20,860 nt of DNA, taken from the NCBI GenBank assembly GCA_964582785.1, contig CAZOTT010000042.1, forward strand, positions 1 to 20,860, given 5' to 3'. Each line of letters begins with the position of its first letter. Positions within the stretch are counted from its first letter, which is position 1. This DNA is from JAMOQA01 sp964582785 (GTDB taxonomy: Bacteria > Acidobacteriota > Polarisedimenticolia > J045). Position numbers and translations under genes: made by a program. The notes under the pieces are model-generated. The model searched no databases. It was given only the letters and a program-made list of their open reading frames with translations, and was not told the DNA's origin. Positions 7,533-15,512 of the stretch are shown piece by piece.

Positions 7533-9290
7533 GTGCGCCCGTCCCGCCTGCTCCCCGCCGTCCCGGCGCTGCTCCTCGTGTTCCTGCCGCCCGCCACCGC
7601 CCTGGCGGAGGACGTCACCCCGCCCGCCGACGTGGCGGGACTGGCCGTCACGAGGGAGGGGGAGGACGTTCACCTGGCGTGGGACGAGGTGACGACCGAC
7701 GCGGCGGGGGGCCCGGAGACGGTGGACCACTACCGGGTGTTCCGGGGCGACACGCCCGACTTCGTTCCGGACAGGGACGGGGGTTCGAACGAGATCGGCA
7801 CCAGCACGACGACGGAGTTCACCGACGCCGGCGCCGCCGGGGACGGCCAGTCCCGCTACTACCTGGTCAGCGCCGTGGACGCGGCGGGCAACGAGGGGCG
7901 CACGAAGGCGCCGGTGGTCACGGTCCCCCCCGTCCTGACCGCCCACTGGACGGACACCGGCATCGACCTCGAGTGGACGGATGCCGAGCCGGTGAACCGG
8001 GTGGTCGGCTACCGGGTCTACTATGGGCGGGCGAGCCGGTCGTACGAGCACGTGGACGATGTCGGCCTGGTCAACAGCTACAGCCTCGAGGGGCTGGAGC
8101 AGAACGTGAACTGGTACATCGCCGTGACCGCCGTGGACGTCAACGGCAACGAGTCCGACTTCTCCAACGAGGAAGTGGAGTGCGTGGGCGGCACGATCGA
8201 CCTCCGGGCGATGGACGAGGTCAAGGTCTGCTGGGGGGCGGACAACTGCCCCGCCCTCGACGGGGAGATCCAGCACGCGAACGGGCAGGAAAAGCTCGTG
8301 TGGGTCGAGCTGCCGGAGGGTGACTGGAAACGGATCGACGTCACCCTCACCCTGGACTCGCGCCTCTGCGACGACCCGATCGCGCCCGACAAGTGCGGGG
8401 ACAACAATCCCGGGTGGAACCCGTGCGGCGATCCCTGGGACCGGACGGTGCACGTGTTCCTCGTGCTCGACGACTGCGTCGAGGCGGGACGGACGTGCGC
8501 CGGCGGGCACCGGAACCTGGAGCTGATGCGGGCGATCACCCCGTTCGGGACCGATGCGCCGCCTCCCGACGGGTCGGGGGAGGTGCCCCCCCGGCGGCTG
8601 ACCCTCGACGTGACGCCGTACCGCTCCCTGCTGGTGGGGGGGCGCTACCTGGGGGTGAACATCTCCACCTACGTCCGCTACTGGTGGGTGGACGTCGACT
8701 TCCATTTCAGCAAGCGCCCGGAGGAAGAGTCGCCCAAGCCGCCGGCCGACGGGGTCCAGGTGCTGTTCTTCGGCCCCGTCCCGCCGCCGACGGCGACCGT
8801 TTCGATCCCCGCCGCGGCCACCAGCGTGTACACGCGGCTCTTCGTCACCGGGCACGGGGGCAGCAGCTACTGCGACGGCGGCAGCAACGACGGGGAAGCG
8901 TGCGATTCCAGCTCCCAGTGCCCGGGCGGGAGCTGCCAGAACTGCGACGAGTTCTGCCACCGGACGAACCGGATCCTCGTGGACGGCTCGCCGGCCTGGG
9001 AGCACGTCCCCTGGCGGGACGACTGCAGCCCGGGGAGCATCTTCGCCTGCCGGGACTGGAACGCCTGCGGCTGGCCCTCCTGCACCTACTCCCGGGCGGG
9101 ATGGTGCCCCGGCTACATCGCCTGCCACACGTCGGCTCCCTGCGACCAGGACCTGGACATGACGGAGCACCTCGCGCCGGGCGGCACCTACGACGTGGAC
9201 TACGACGTGCTGGTCCGGCGCGGTTCCTGGTGGGTCAGCCTCGTCGCCTACTGGTACGAGGACAACGGCGACGGGAACGGCGGACGGTGA
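7533..9290 (+). CDS. Secreted PNGase F-like amidase with two fibronectin III domains
   Basis: A 585-residue exported protein. GTG 7533 is chosen because AGGGAGGA lies just upstream and it opens a clean signal peptide (LLPAVPALLLVFLPPATALA, cleavage near 25). Two fibronectin III domains follow (about 29-130 and 131-215), then a region like the two-part peptide-N-glycosidase F fold (about 220-575). Recognisable PNGase F landmarks are NPCGDPWDRTVHVFL (296-310), ITPFG (335-339), LTLDVTPYRSLL (356-367), VTGHG (438-442), CDEFCHRTNRILVDG (471-485) and RAGWCPG (521-527). By recalled alignment, D303 and E473 match catalytic D60 and E206, while E118 is replaced by S378. A Cys-rich insert (447-470) is extra. 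It probably deglycosylates N-linked glycoproteins or acts on a related substrate outside the cell; activity is uncertain. Confidence 0.82.
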   Translation: MRPSRLLPAVPALLLVFLPPATALAEDVTPPADVAGLAVTREGEDVHLAWDEVTTDAAGGPETVDHYRVFRGDTPDFVPDRDGGSNEIGTSTTTEFTDAGAAGDGQSRYYLVSAVDAAGNEGRTKAPVVTVPPVLTAHWTDTGIDLEWTDAEPVNRVVGYRVYYGRASRSYEHVDDVGLVNSYSLEGLEQNVNWYIAVTAVDVNGNESDFSNEEVECVGGTIDLRAMDEVKVCWGADNCPALDGEIQHANGQEKLVWVELPEGDWKRIDVTLTLDSRLCDDPIAPDKCGDNNPGWNPCGDPWDRTVHVFLVLDDCVEAGRTCAGGHRNLELMRAITPFGTDAPPPDGSGEVPPRRLTLDVTPYRSLLVGGRYLGVNISTYVRYWWVDVDFHFSKRPEEESPKPPADGVQVLFFGPVPPPTATVSIPAAATSVYTRLFVTGHGGSSYCDGGSNDGEACDSSSQCPGGSCQNCDEFCHRTNRILVDGSPAWEHVPWRDDCSPGSIFACRDWNACGWPSCTYSRAGWCPGYIACHTSAPCDQDLDMTEHLAPGGTYDVDYDVLVRRGSWWVSLVAYWYEDNGDGNGGR

Positions 9291-9309
9291 CGTCCCCGAC
9301 CCCGCGGGC

Positions 9310-9323
9310 CCCGGGCGCCCGGG
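9310..9323. terminator. Palindrome between convergent PNGase-like and GH15 genes
   Basis: CCCGGGCGCCCGGG is a perfect 14-bp palindrome in the 69-bp gap between the two convergent stop codons. It is followed by GCCGTTCC on the plus strand. It could be a bidirectional terminator, but lacks a proper T-tract on either side. Confidence 0.35.
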
Positions 9324-9359
9324 CCGTTCCGCGGCGCACGCCGGGGCGTGTCCCGGGGG

Positions 9360-11156
9360 TCAGCCCAGCCGCCGGTCGAGGTTGACGGCGGCGCTGATCA
9401 GCGAGAGGTGGGTGAGGGCCTGGGGAAAGTTGCCCAGCGCCTCGCCCCGGGGGCCGACCTCCTCCGCGTACAGGCCGAGGTGGTTGGCGTAACCGAGCAT
9501 CTTCTCGAAGATGAGCCGCGCCTCTTCCAGGCGCCCCGCCCGGGTCAGGGCCTCGACCAGCCAGAACGTGCAGAGGGAGAACGTCCCCTCCGCCTCGCCG
9601 ACGCCGTCGTCGGTCTCGGCGAGGCTGTAGCGGTGGACGAGGCTGTCCGACATCAGCTCGCCCCGGATCGCGTCGATGGTGCTGATCATCCGCGGATCGG
9701 TGGGGGAGAGGAAGAAGACCAGCGGCATCAGCAGCACGCTGGCGTCCAGGGCGTCGGAACCGAACGACTGGACGAACGCCCGGCGCCGTTCGCTCCAGCC
9801 GCGCTGCAGGATCTCCTGGTAGATCGTGTCGCGGGCCTGGATCAGCCCCCCGTGGTCGGCGGGAAAGGAGCGCTTCGTCGCCAGCCGCTGGGCGCGGTCG
9901 AACGCGACCCAGCACATCATCTTGGAGAAGACGAACGGCCGGGGCCCGCCACGGACTTCCCAGATCCCGTCGTCGTCCCGGTCCCAGTGCCAGGAAAGCC
10001 AGTCGGTGATGCGGCAGAGATGCTTCCACAGGTCGTAGGAGATCGGGGTCACGTGCTTGTTGTAGAGGTAGACCGCGTCCATCAGCTCGCCGTAGATGTC
10101 GAGCTGGAGCTGGGCCCCCGCCGCGTTCCCCACCCGGACCGGCCGCGATCCCTCGTAGCCGGCGAGATGATCGAGGATCTCCTCGGGAGCCTCCGGGCTG
10201 CCGTCGATCCGGTAGAGGACCCGCAGGGGCTGCTCCCCGGTGCCGGAGGCGATCCGCTGCTCCAGCCACTCCATGAAGTGCAGGGCTTCCTCCTTGAAGC
10301 CGATCCGGAGCAGGGCGTAGAGGGTGAAGCTGGCGTCACGGATCCAGGTATACCGGTAGTCCCAGTTCCGGCTGCCGCCGATCGTCTCCGGCAGGCTCGT
10401 CGTCGGGGCCGCGACGATGGCGCCGGTCGGCTCGTAGGTCATCAGCTTGAGCACGAGGGCGGAGCGGTGAACCATCTCGCGCCAGCGCCCCCCGTAGGTG
10501 CACTGGGAGAGCCAGCGCCGCCACCACTCCACCGTCTCCCGGAACATTTCCTCGCAGCGATCCTCCCCGAGGAAACACGATGCGGGGGTGTCGCCCTCGG
10601 CGAAGACCTCGAGGACCAGGGAGACCGTTTCTCCCTGCCGCAGGCTGAAGACGGCCGAAACCCCGTGCTCGTCCTCGGCGAGGGGAACCGTGGTCAGGAG
10701 GGCGAGCCGCAGGCCGTCGTGCTCGAAGACGGCCCCCCGCTCCGTCAGGTGGACTTCGTGCCGGCCCCGGCCGTAGTCGAACGCCGGCCGGCAGTAGAGG
10801 CGGAAGCGCATCTCGCCCCGGACGGAGGTTACCCGGCGCACGATCCGGTGGCGGCGGCGGCCGCGGCTCGTCCGGTGGATCGGCATGAAGTCCGTGATCT
10901 CGCCGACTCCCTTCGTCGAGAGAAAGCGGGTCACCAGGACGTTCGTGTCCGGGAAATAGAGCTGCTTGTGGCGCGCCTCGTGGACCGGCTGGAGGGAGAA
11001 GACGCCTCCCCGCCGGTCGTCCAGGATGGCGGCGAAGACGCTCGGGGAATCGAAGCGCGGCAGGCAGAGCCAGTCGATCGACCCGTCGTTGCCGACGAGG
11101 GCGGCCGTCTGGCAGTCCCCGATCAGCCCGTAGTGCTCGATCGGCTTGTAGGCCAT
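9360..11156 (-). CDS. Glycoside hydrolase family 15 protein (glucoamylase/trehalase type)
   Basis: A 598-residue cytoplasmic protein with no signal peptide. Residues 1-230 are the N-terminal beta-sandwich (YKPIEHYGLIGDCQTAALVGNDGSIDWLCLPRFDSPSVFAAIL). Residues 240-598 form the (alpha/alpha)6 barrel. Hallmarks are GSRNWDYRYTWIRDASFTL (261-279), DDDGIWEVRGG with the candidate catalytic acid E400, and LYAEEVGPRGEALGNFPQALTHLSL with the candidate base E565 or E566. The family hydrolyses alpha-glucosidic bonds from non-reducing ends (glucoamylase, glucodextranase) or trehalose; mycobacterial relatives of this architecture are trehalases. The ATG shares one base with the nagZ stop (TGATG), so the two are co-transcribed and probably translationally coupled. 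Released glucose could feed the glucokinase elsewhere in this window, which is inference. Confidence 0.92.
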   Translation of the reverse strand: MAYKPIEHYGLIGDCQTAALVGNDGSIDWLCLPRFDSPSVFAAILDDRRGGVFSLQPVHEARHKQLYFPDTNVLVTRFLSTKGVGEITDFMPIHRTSRGRRRHRIVRRVTSVRGEMRFRLYCRPAFDYGRGRHEVHLTERGAVFEHDGLRLALLTTVPLAEDEHGVSAVFSLRQGETVSLVLEVFAEGDTPASCFLGEDRCEEMFRETVEWWRRWLSQCTYGGRWREMVHRSALVLKLMTYEPTGAIVAAPTTSLPETIGGSRNWDYRYTWIRDASFTLYALLRIGFKEEALHFMEWLEQRIASGTGEQPLRVLYRIDGSPEAPEEILDHLAGYEGSRPVRVGNAAGAQLQLDIYGELMDAVYLYNKHVTPISYDLWKHLCRITDWLSWHWDRDDDGIWEVRGGPRPFVFSKMMCWVAFDRAQRLATKRSFPADHGGLIQARDTIYQEILQRGWSERRRAFVQSFGSDALDASVLLMPLVFFLSPTDPRMISTIDAIRGELMSDSLVHRYSLAETDDGVGEAEGTFSLCTFWLVEALTRAGRLEEARLIFEKMLGYANHLGLYAEEVGPRGEALGNFPQALTHLSLISAAVNLDRRLG

Positions 11157-12211
11157 CAGCAGGTCTCCCGGAAGGCGGCGACGGCGATCTCCCAGGCGGG
11201 CAGGGGAAGGGGGCTCTCCCCGGCGCCCGGCCGGGCGAGGAGGGCGGCGAGGCGCCGGCCGGCGGCCTCCCACTTCCGCGGATCGATGCCCCCGTCCTCC
11301 AGTTGCGCGGCCAGGTGGTCCCGGGCGCGGAGGGGATCGTCGACGTTCCGGCAGAACAGGGCCAGGTCCACCCCCGCCCGGAAGGCCGCCGCGGCGAGTT
11401 CACCGGGGCTTCCCCGGCCGGCGACCGCTCCCATGCCCAGGTCGTCGGAGATCACCACGCCGCCGTAACCGGCGCGCTCCCGGAGCCAGCCGGAGAGGAG
11501 CGTGCGGGAGAACGTCCCCGGCAGGGGTTCCCCCGGGTCCACCGCCGGGTACCAGGCGTGGGAGGTCATCACGAGGGGGGCCTCCTTCCGCAGCAGCCGG
11601 TACGGCAGGGCGTGGCGCTCCCACAGCTCGGCGGCGGAGAGGGGGCTCTCGGCCAGGGCGCGGTGGGTGTCCAGGTCGGTTCCCCCGAGCCCGGGAAAGT
11701 GCTTCAGGCACCCGGCGACGCCCGCCTCGCCCAGCCCCGCGAGCACTTCCCGCGCGCAGGCGACGACCCGCTCGGGGTCGGTCCCGAAGGAGCGGGGGCC
11801 GATCGCGTTCCGGCCGTCGCCCCCGTCGAGGTCCACCACCGGGGCGAAGGCGACGTCGATCCCGAGGGCCCGGAGGCCGCCGCCGACGGCCCGCCACGCC
11901 GCCCGGAGCCGGCCGGCAGGCCACGCCGCCTGGACGCGGGCGGGGGGCAGGCGGAGGAACACCGGGTCGACGGAGGCCAGCCGGTTGACCGTTCCTCCCT
12001 CCTGGTCGAGGGACACGAAGGCGGGGGCGGGGCAGCTTTCCCGGATGCCCGCGACGAGGTCCCGTACCTGGGCGGGGCTCTTCAGGTTCCGGGCGAAGAG
12101 GATCACGCCGGCGGGGGCCAGCTCGCGGAGGGCGGCCTCCTCGTGGCGGAGCAGTTCCGGCCCCTCGAGGGCACAGACCAGCAGGCGTCCGGGACCGGGT
12201 GTCTCGCTCAT
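11156..12211 (-). CDS. nagZ: Beta-N-acetylhexosaminidase NagZ (GH3)
   Basis: A 351-residue single-domain GH3 enzyme. Motifs are LDQEGGTVNRL (68-78), GIDVAFAPVVDLD (117-129), KHFPGLGGTDLDTH (170-183) with the NagZ-type catalytic Asp/His loop (H183), VMTSHAWYPA (214-223) and SDDLGMGAV (255-263) with nucleophile D256. NagZ removes N-acetylglucosamine from recycled muropeptides in the cytoplasm, and the lack of a signal peptide fits. KHFPGLGG has Leu where many homologues have His (KHFPGHGDT). ATG 12211 begins the family N-terminus; only a weak GGAGA lies about ten bases upstream. It leads a two-gene minus-strand operon with the GH15 gene and is divergent from the POT transporter, with an inverted repeat between them. 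Confidence 0.93.
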   Translation of the reverse strand: MSETPGPGRLLVCALEGPELLRHEEAALRELAPAGVILFARNLKSPAQVRDLVAGIRESCPAPAFVSLDQEGGTVNRLASVDPVFLRLPPARVQAAWPAGRLRAAWRAVGGGLRALGIDVAFAPVVDLDGGDGRNAIGPRSFGTDPERVVACAREVLAGLGEAGVAGCLKHFPGLGGTDLDTHRALAESPLSAAELWERHALPYRLLRKEAPLVMTSHAWYPAVDPGEPLPGTFSRTLLSGWLRERAGYGGVVISDDLGMGAVAGRGSPGELAAAAFRAGVDLALFCRNVDDPLRARDHLAAQLEDGGIDPRKWEAAGRRLAALLARPGAGESPLPLPAWEIAVAAFRETC

Positions 12212-12236
12212 GGCCGCGATTCTCCGCGGGGAAGGC

Positions 12237-12280
12237 GGGGTCCGGCAAGTGGGGCGGCCGTGGTACCTTTTGCGGACCCC
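12237..12280. promoter_or_regulatory. Inverted repeat in the nagZ/POT divergent gap
   Basis: GGGGTCCGGCAA (12237-12248) and TTGCGGACCCC (12270-12280) form an 11-bp inverted repeat with one bulged G and a 21-nt spacer. It lies in the middle of the 107-bp gap between the divergent nagZ and transporter starts, where it could be an operator for both or a leader hairpin of the transporter gene. Confidence 0.4.
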
Positions 12281-12318
12281 TCGCCGCGGCGGGGGACGGA
12301 CCACGAGGAGGACCGCCG

Positions 12319-13923
12319 ATGCCGACGCCCCGCGAGCCCGCCCCCCGCGGTTTCCTCGCCACCCTGGGCGAGTTCCCCGCCACGTTCTGGGTGGCGAACG
12401 TCATGGAGCTGTTCGAGCGGGCGGCCTACTACGGCCTGAACGCCGTGCTCGGCCGCTACCTGACCGACGCCGTGATCCCGGGGGACCCGGCCCGTTCCGG
12501 CCTCGGGTTCTCGGCCGACGAGGCGGGGTTCCTGCAGTCGATCGTGTACGCCGCGACCTACATCGTGCCGATCCTCGGGGGAGCCCTCGCCGACCGGTAC
12601 GGCTACCGCCGGATGCTGCTCTTCGCCTTCTCCCTGCTGAGCGCCGGCTACTTCGCCTCGGGCCACGTCTCCTCGTGGGGGGCGATCTTCGCCACCCTCC
12701 TGCTGATGGCCGTCGGGTCGGGCCTGTTCAAGCCGATCATCTCGGGAACGATCGCCCGCACCACGACCGAGCGGAACTCCGGGTTCGGGTTCGGGATCTA
12801 CTACTGGATGATCAACCTGGGCGCGCTGGTGGCCCCGATGATCGTCATCTGGTTGCGGGGGATGTCCTGGCGGTACGTCTTTCTCGCCAGCTCCGCCTAC
12901 TGCGCGGCGATGCTGGTCCCGACGATCTTCGTCTACCGCGATCCTCCCCGGCCGCGGAGCACGAAGGGGATCGGCGAGGTGCTCCGCGGGGCGGCGCTGG
13001 TCCTCTCGGATGCCCGCTTCATGCTGATGGTGATCGTCTACTCCTGCTTCTGGATCCTCTACTTCCAGAACTTCGGGACCGTCCTCTGGTACCTGCGGGA
13101 CTTCGTCGATCCGGGCCCCGCGGACGCCTTCCTCGCGTCGCTGGGGCTGCCGGTCCACTTCGACGCCGAGTTCGTCACGATGATCAACGCGGGCACGATC
13201 GTGCTCCTGCAGATCGCGATCAGCTCGCTCGTCCGGCGTTTCCGTCCCCTGCCGACGATGGTGGGCGGAATCGTCCTCGGCTCGGCCGGCTTCTTCTGCC
13301 TCGCCTTCTCGCGCAACGTGTGGGTCTTCGCCCTCGGGATCGCGATCTTCTCCATCGGCGAGATGACGGCCCACCCGAAGTACTACAGCTACGTGGGGCT
13401 GGTGGCGCCCCGGGACCGCAAGGCGGTGTACATGGGGTACGCCTTCCTCTACGGGGTGATCGGTTCCCTCGTCGGGTCCAACGTCGGGGGAGAGCTGTAC
13501 CACCGCTACCTCGAACCGGTCGTCGGACAGGCCGGCGTCGATCGCACGCTGACCGGGTTCTGGGCCACCTTCGGGATCCTCGGCGTCGTGGCCGCGGGCG
13601 CCCTCGTGGCCTACGACCGGCTGTTCGGGGCCGATACTCCCGCCACCCGCCGGCGGGCCCGGCTGGTGCTGATCGCCTTCTACGTGGTGCTGCTCCTGCT
13701 CGCGGTGAAGTTCATCCACTACGGGCTCGGGCTCCCCGCGGCGAAGAAGGCCAAGGTGATGGTCCAGTCCCTGATCATGCTCGGAATCGGCGGCGGGGGG
13801 CTCCTGGTGCTGCTCACGCACCGCCACCGGGAGAACCCGGGGCCCGGCCGCCCGGCGGGGGGGAAGGCGGGGGCAGCAGGGTCCCCCGGCCGAGGATCCA
13901 GCCCGGGTCCAGGGCCCGCTTGA
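12319..13923 (+). CDS. POT/PTR-family (MFS) proton-coupled peptide transporter
   Basis: A 534-residue inner-membrane protein with about 12 or more hydrophobic helices. The POT signature ExxERxxYYG is present as ELFERAAYYG (30-39) at the end of an N-terminal helix, where the Glu/Arg cluster couples proton movement. Other POT/MFS features are IVPILGGALADRYGYRRMLL (loop 2-3) and GSGLFKPIISGTIARTT. The family imports di- and tripeptides, sometimes other solutes such as nitrate; substrate cannot be read from sequence. GAGGAGGA (12305-12312) lies 6 nt before ATG 12319. The last 35 or so residues (HRHRENPGPG... rich in Gly, Pro and Ala) are not membrane-like and are encoded opposite the 3' end of the convergent oxidase gene, so the C-terminus is probably a dispensable read-on tail. 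Confidence 0.88.
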   Translation: MPTPREPAPRGFLATLGEFPATFWVANVMELFERAAYYGLNAVLGRYLTDAVIPGDPARSGLGFSADEAGFLQSIVYAATYIVPILGGALADRYGYRRMLLFAFSLLSAGYFASGHVSSWGAIFATLLLMAVGSGLFKPIISGTIARTTTERNSGFGFGIYYWMINLGALVAPMIVIWLRGMSWRYVFLASSAYCAAMLVPTIFVYRDPPRPRSTKGIGEVLRGAALVLSDARFMLMVIVYSCFWILYFQNFGTVLWYLRDFVDPGPADAFLASLGLPVHFDAEFVTMINAGTIVLLQIAISSLVRRFRPLPTMVGGIVLGSAGFFCLAFSRNVWVFALGIAIFSIGEMTAHPKYYSYVGLVAPRDRKAVYMGYAFLYGVIGSLVGSNVGGELYHRYLEPVVGQAGVDRTLTGFWATFGILGVVAAGALVAYDRLFGADTPATRRRARLVLIAFYVVLLLLAVKFIHYGLGLPAAKKAKVMVQSLIMLGIGGGGLLVLLTHRHRENPGPGRPAGGKAGAAGSPGRGSSPGPGPA

Positions 13924-15349
13924 TCGCCCGCATCCGGTCGATGACCGCGGGGGGATAGAGGAGTTCGAGGTCCGCCAGCTTGCGCTTCCCGATGCCGTGT
14001 TCCGCGGACACGGTGCCCCCCAGCTCGACGGCCGCCCGGACGAGGCGCCGGTAGATCGCCCGGGCACGGTCCTCCTCCTCCCGGTCCCGGGGCAGGATGT
14101 TGACGTGGAGGTGATCGTTCCCCACGTGGCCGAAGGCGAGGGACTCCAGGTCCTCCTCCCCCAGGATCCGGCGCACCCGCCGGAGCAGCTTCCCGACCCG
14201 CCCCCGCGGAACCGCGGTGTCGGTGCTGACCTTGCGCACCCCCCGCCGGGCCAGGATCTCGTTGATCGCCACCGGGACCAGGTGACGGAACTCCCGGAAG
14301 CGGGCGAGGTCCGAGGGACCGCCGGCGAGCCAGGAGTCCCCGAGGGCGCCGGCCTCGTCCGCGAGGGCGATCCACCCCCCGGAGATTTCCTCCTCGTCCC
14401 CGGAGCGCGCCACCTCCTGCTCGAAGAAGATCGCGGCGGCCGCGTCCCGCGGGATGCCGGCGCCGCGGTCCCGCAGCAGGTCCAGCACGGCCCCGTCGAA
14501 GAACTCGAGGGCCAGGGCCGCCAGGGGGCCCGGACCGAGGGTTTCCTCCCGGGCCCGCTCGACGAAGGCCAGGGCGCGCTCCTCCCCGGGGAAGAACAGC
14601 AGCCCCGCCACCCACCCGCCGGGCGCCGGCAGGAGACCCAGCTCGAGGCCCGTGATCACCCCGAGCGTCCCCTCGGAACCGATGAACAGGTCGACCAGGT
14701 CCATCCCCGGTTCCGACCAGTAGCCCGCCGCGTGCTTGCTGGTGGCGGGGAGCCTCCAGTCGGGCGCGGGAACCCGGCGCACGCCGCCGGCGGGGAGCGG
14801 GATCCCGAACGCCCCGTCCCGGGCCCGGACCCGGCCCCGGGGCAGGTCGAGGACCGTCCCGTCGGCCAGGACGACGGCCAGGCGCCGGACCCACGCCCGG
14901 GTCGGACCGTGGCGGAAGGTCCGCGCCCCGGAAGCGTTGGTGGCCGCGTTCCCGCCGAGGAAGGAACCCGCCTCGGTGGGGTCCGGGGGATACCAGAACC
15001 CCGCCGCGGCCATCGCCTCCTGGAGGGAAGCGAGGGGCACCCCCGCCCCGACCGCCACCGCGGCGGCAACCGGGCCGGGGCCGGGCAGGGGGCGGGGTTC
15101 CCCGACGCGGGTGAGCCGGTCCGTCGCCAGGACGATCCCCCCCGCGGGGACGCGGCCGCCGACGATCCCGGTCCCGGCCCCGGAGACGGTGACCGGGACG
15201 CCGCGGGCGCCGGCGTCCCGCAGGAGCTCCGCCGCTTCCGCCGGGCTCTCCGGCCAGGCCACCTCGTCGGCGGAGCCGGAAAGGCGGCTCTCGTCCGCCA
15301 GGTACCGGGCCAGTTCATCCCCGTCGGTGGTCCTGCGCATGGTTCCCAT
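13814..15349 (-). CDS. FAD-linked oxidase, GlcD/D-lactate dehydrogenase type
   Basis: A 511-residue PCMH/VAO-type flavoenzyme. The FAD-binding domain (about 25-240) has VPVTVSGAGTGIVGGRVP (51-68), GGNAATNASGARTFRHG (132-148) and IGSEGTLGVITGLEL (223-237). The C-terminal domain has the metal-site-like FGHVGNDHLHVNILP (406-420) and SAEHGIGKRK (448-457). These are shared by glycolate oxidase GlcD, cytochrome-linked D-lactate dehydrogenase and related 2-hydroxyacid oxidases; no glcE or glcF is adjacent, so the substrate is open. Start choice is uncertain: ATG 15349 and ATG 15340 both lack a clear ribosome site. The usual C-terminal 'DPxxxxNPGK' reads DPGWILGRGT here, followed by a Pro/Gly-rich tail. 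The 3' end overlaps the convergent POT gene by 110 bp. Confidence 0.9.
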   Translation of the reverse strand: MGTMRRTTDGDELARYLADESRLSGSADEVAWPESPAEAAELLRDAGARGVPVTVSGAGTGIVGGRVPAGGIVLATDRLTRVGEPRPLPGPGPVAAAVAVGAGVPLASLQEAMAAAGFWYPPDPTEAGSFLGGNAATNASGARTFRHGPTRAWVRRLAVVLADGTVLDLPRGRVRARDGAFGIPLPAGGVRRVPAPDWRLPATSKHAAGYWSEPGMDLVDLFIGSEGTLGVITGLELGLLPAPGGWVAGLLFFPGEERALAFVERAREETLGPGPLAALALEFFDGAVLDLLRDRGAGIPRDAAAAIFFEQEVARSGDEEEISGGWIALADEAGALGDSWLAGGPSDLARFREFRHLVPVAINEILARRGVRKVSTDTAVPRGRVGKLLRRVRRILGEEDLESLAFGHVGNDHLHVNILPRDREEEDRARAIYRRLVRAAVELGGTVSAEHGIGKRKLADLELLYPPAVIDRMRAIKRALDPGWILGRGTLLPPPSPPPGGRAPGSPGGGA

Positions 15350-15412
15350 TGTGCCGGAACTTTCGCCGGGAACGGCATCGGGCCGGCGATTACGTCCTCG
15401 TGACGGCCCGAC

Positions 15413-15443
15413 CCGGCCGGTTGTTCCGGCCGGTCCGGCCGGG
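15413..15443. repeat. Three closely spaced CCGGCCGG palindromes
   Basis: CCGGCCGG occurs at 15413-15420, 15426-15433 and 15435-15442. The first two form an 8-bp hairpin with a TTGTT loop; the first and third, extended by one base, give a 9-bp stem. They sit just upstream of the sigma-54-like promoter in the gap between the divergent oxidase and PEGA genes. Confidence 0.5.
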
Positions 15444-15454
15444 TTCGGGACGAC

Positions 15455-15470
15455 CGGCACGCCGGTTGCG
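15455..15470 (+). promoter_or_regulatory. Sigma-54-like -24/-12 promoter for the PEGA gene
   Basis: CGGCACG-CCGG-TTGCG matches the consensus TGGCACG-N4-TTGCW except at the first and last bases. The GG (15456-15457) and GC (15468-15469) are separated by exactly ten bases. The predicted start is near 15481, giving a leader of about 32 nt to ATG 15513. No activator gene is adjacent. Confidence 0.55.
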
Positions 15471-15512
15471 AGCGGGGGGGTGATGCCGGGGACCGAACCA
15501 GGAGATGCCGGG

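Noticed and set aside
7783..7794. GGGTTCGAACGA as a tRNA T-arm
   Set aside because: It lies inside the FnIII coding region and no acceptor or anticodon stems surround it.
5670..9170. A 1166-codon minus-strand open frame
   Set aside because: It runs antisense to the glucokinase end, the radical SAM gene and the PNGase-like gene, all with clear motifs. Its sequence is low-complexity and unlike any known family.
12261..12275. TGGTACCTTTTGC as a sigma-54 promoter for the POT gene
   Set aside because: The GG and GC are eight bases apart instead of ten, so it cannot fit the -24/-12 geometry.
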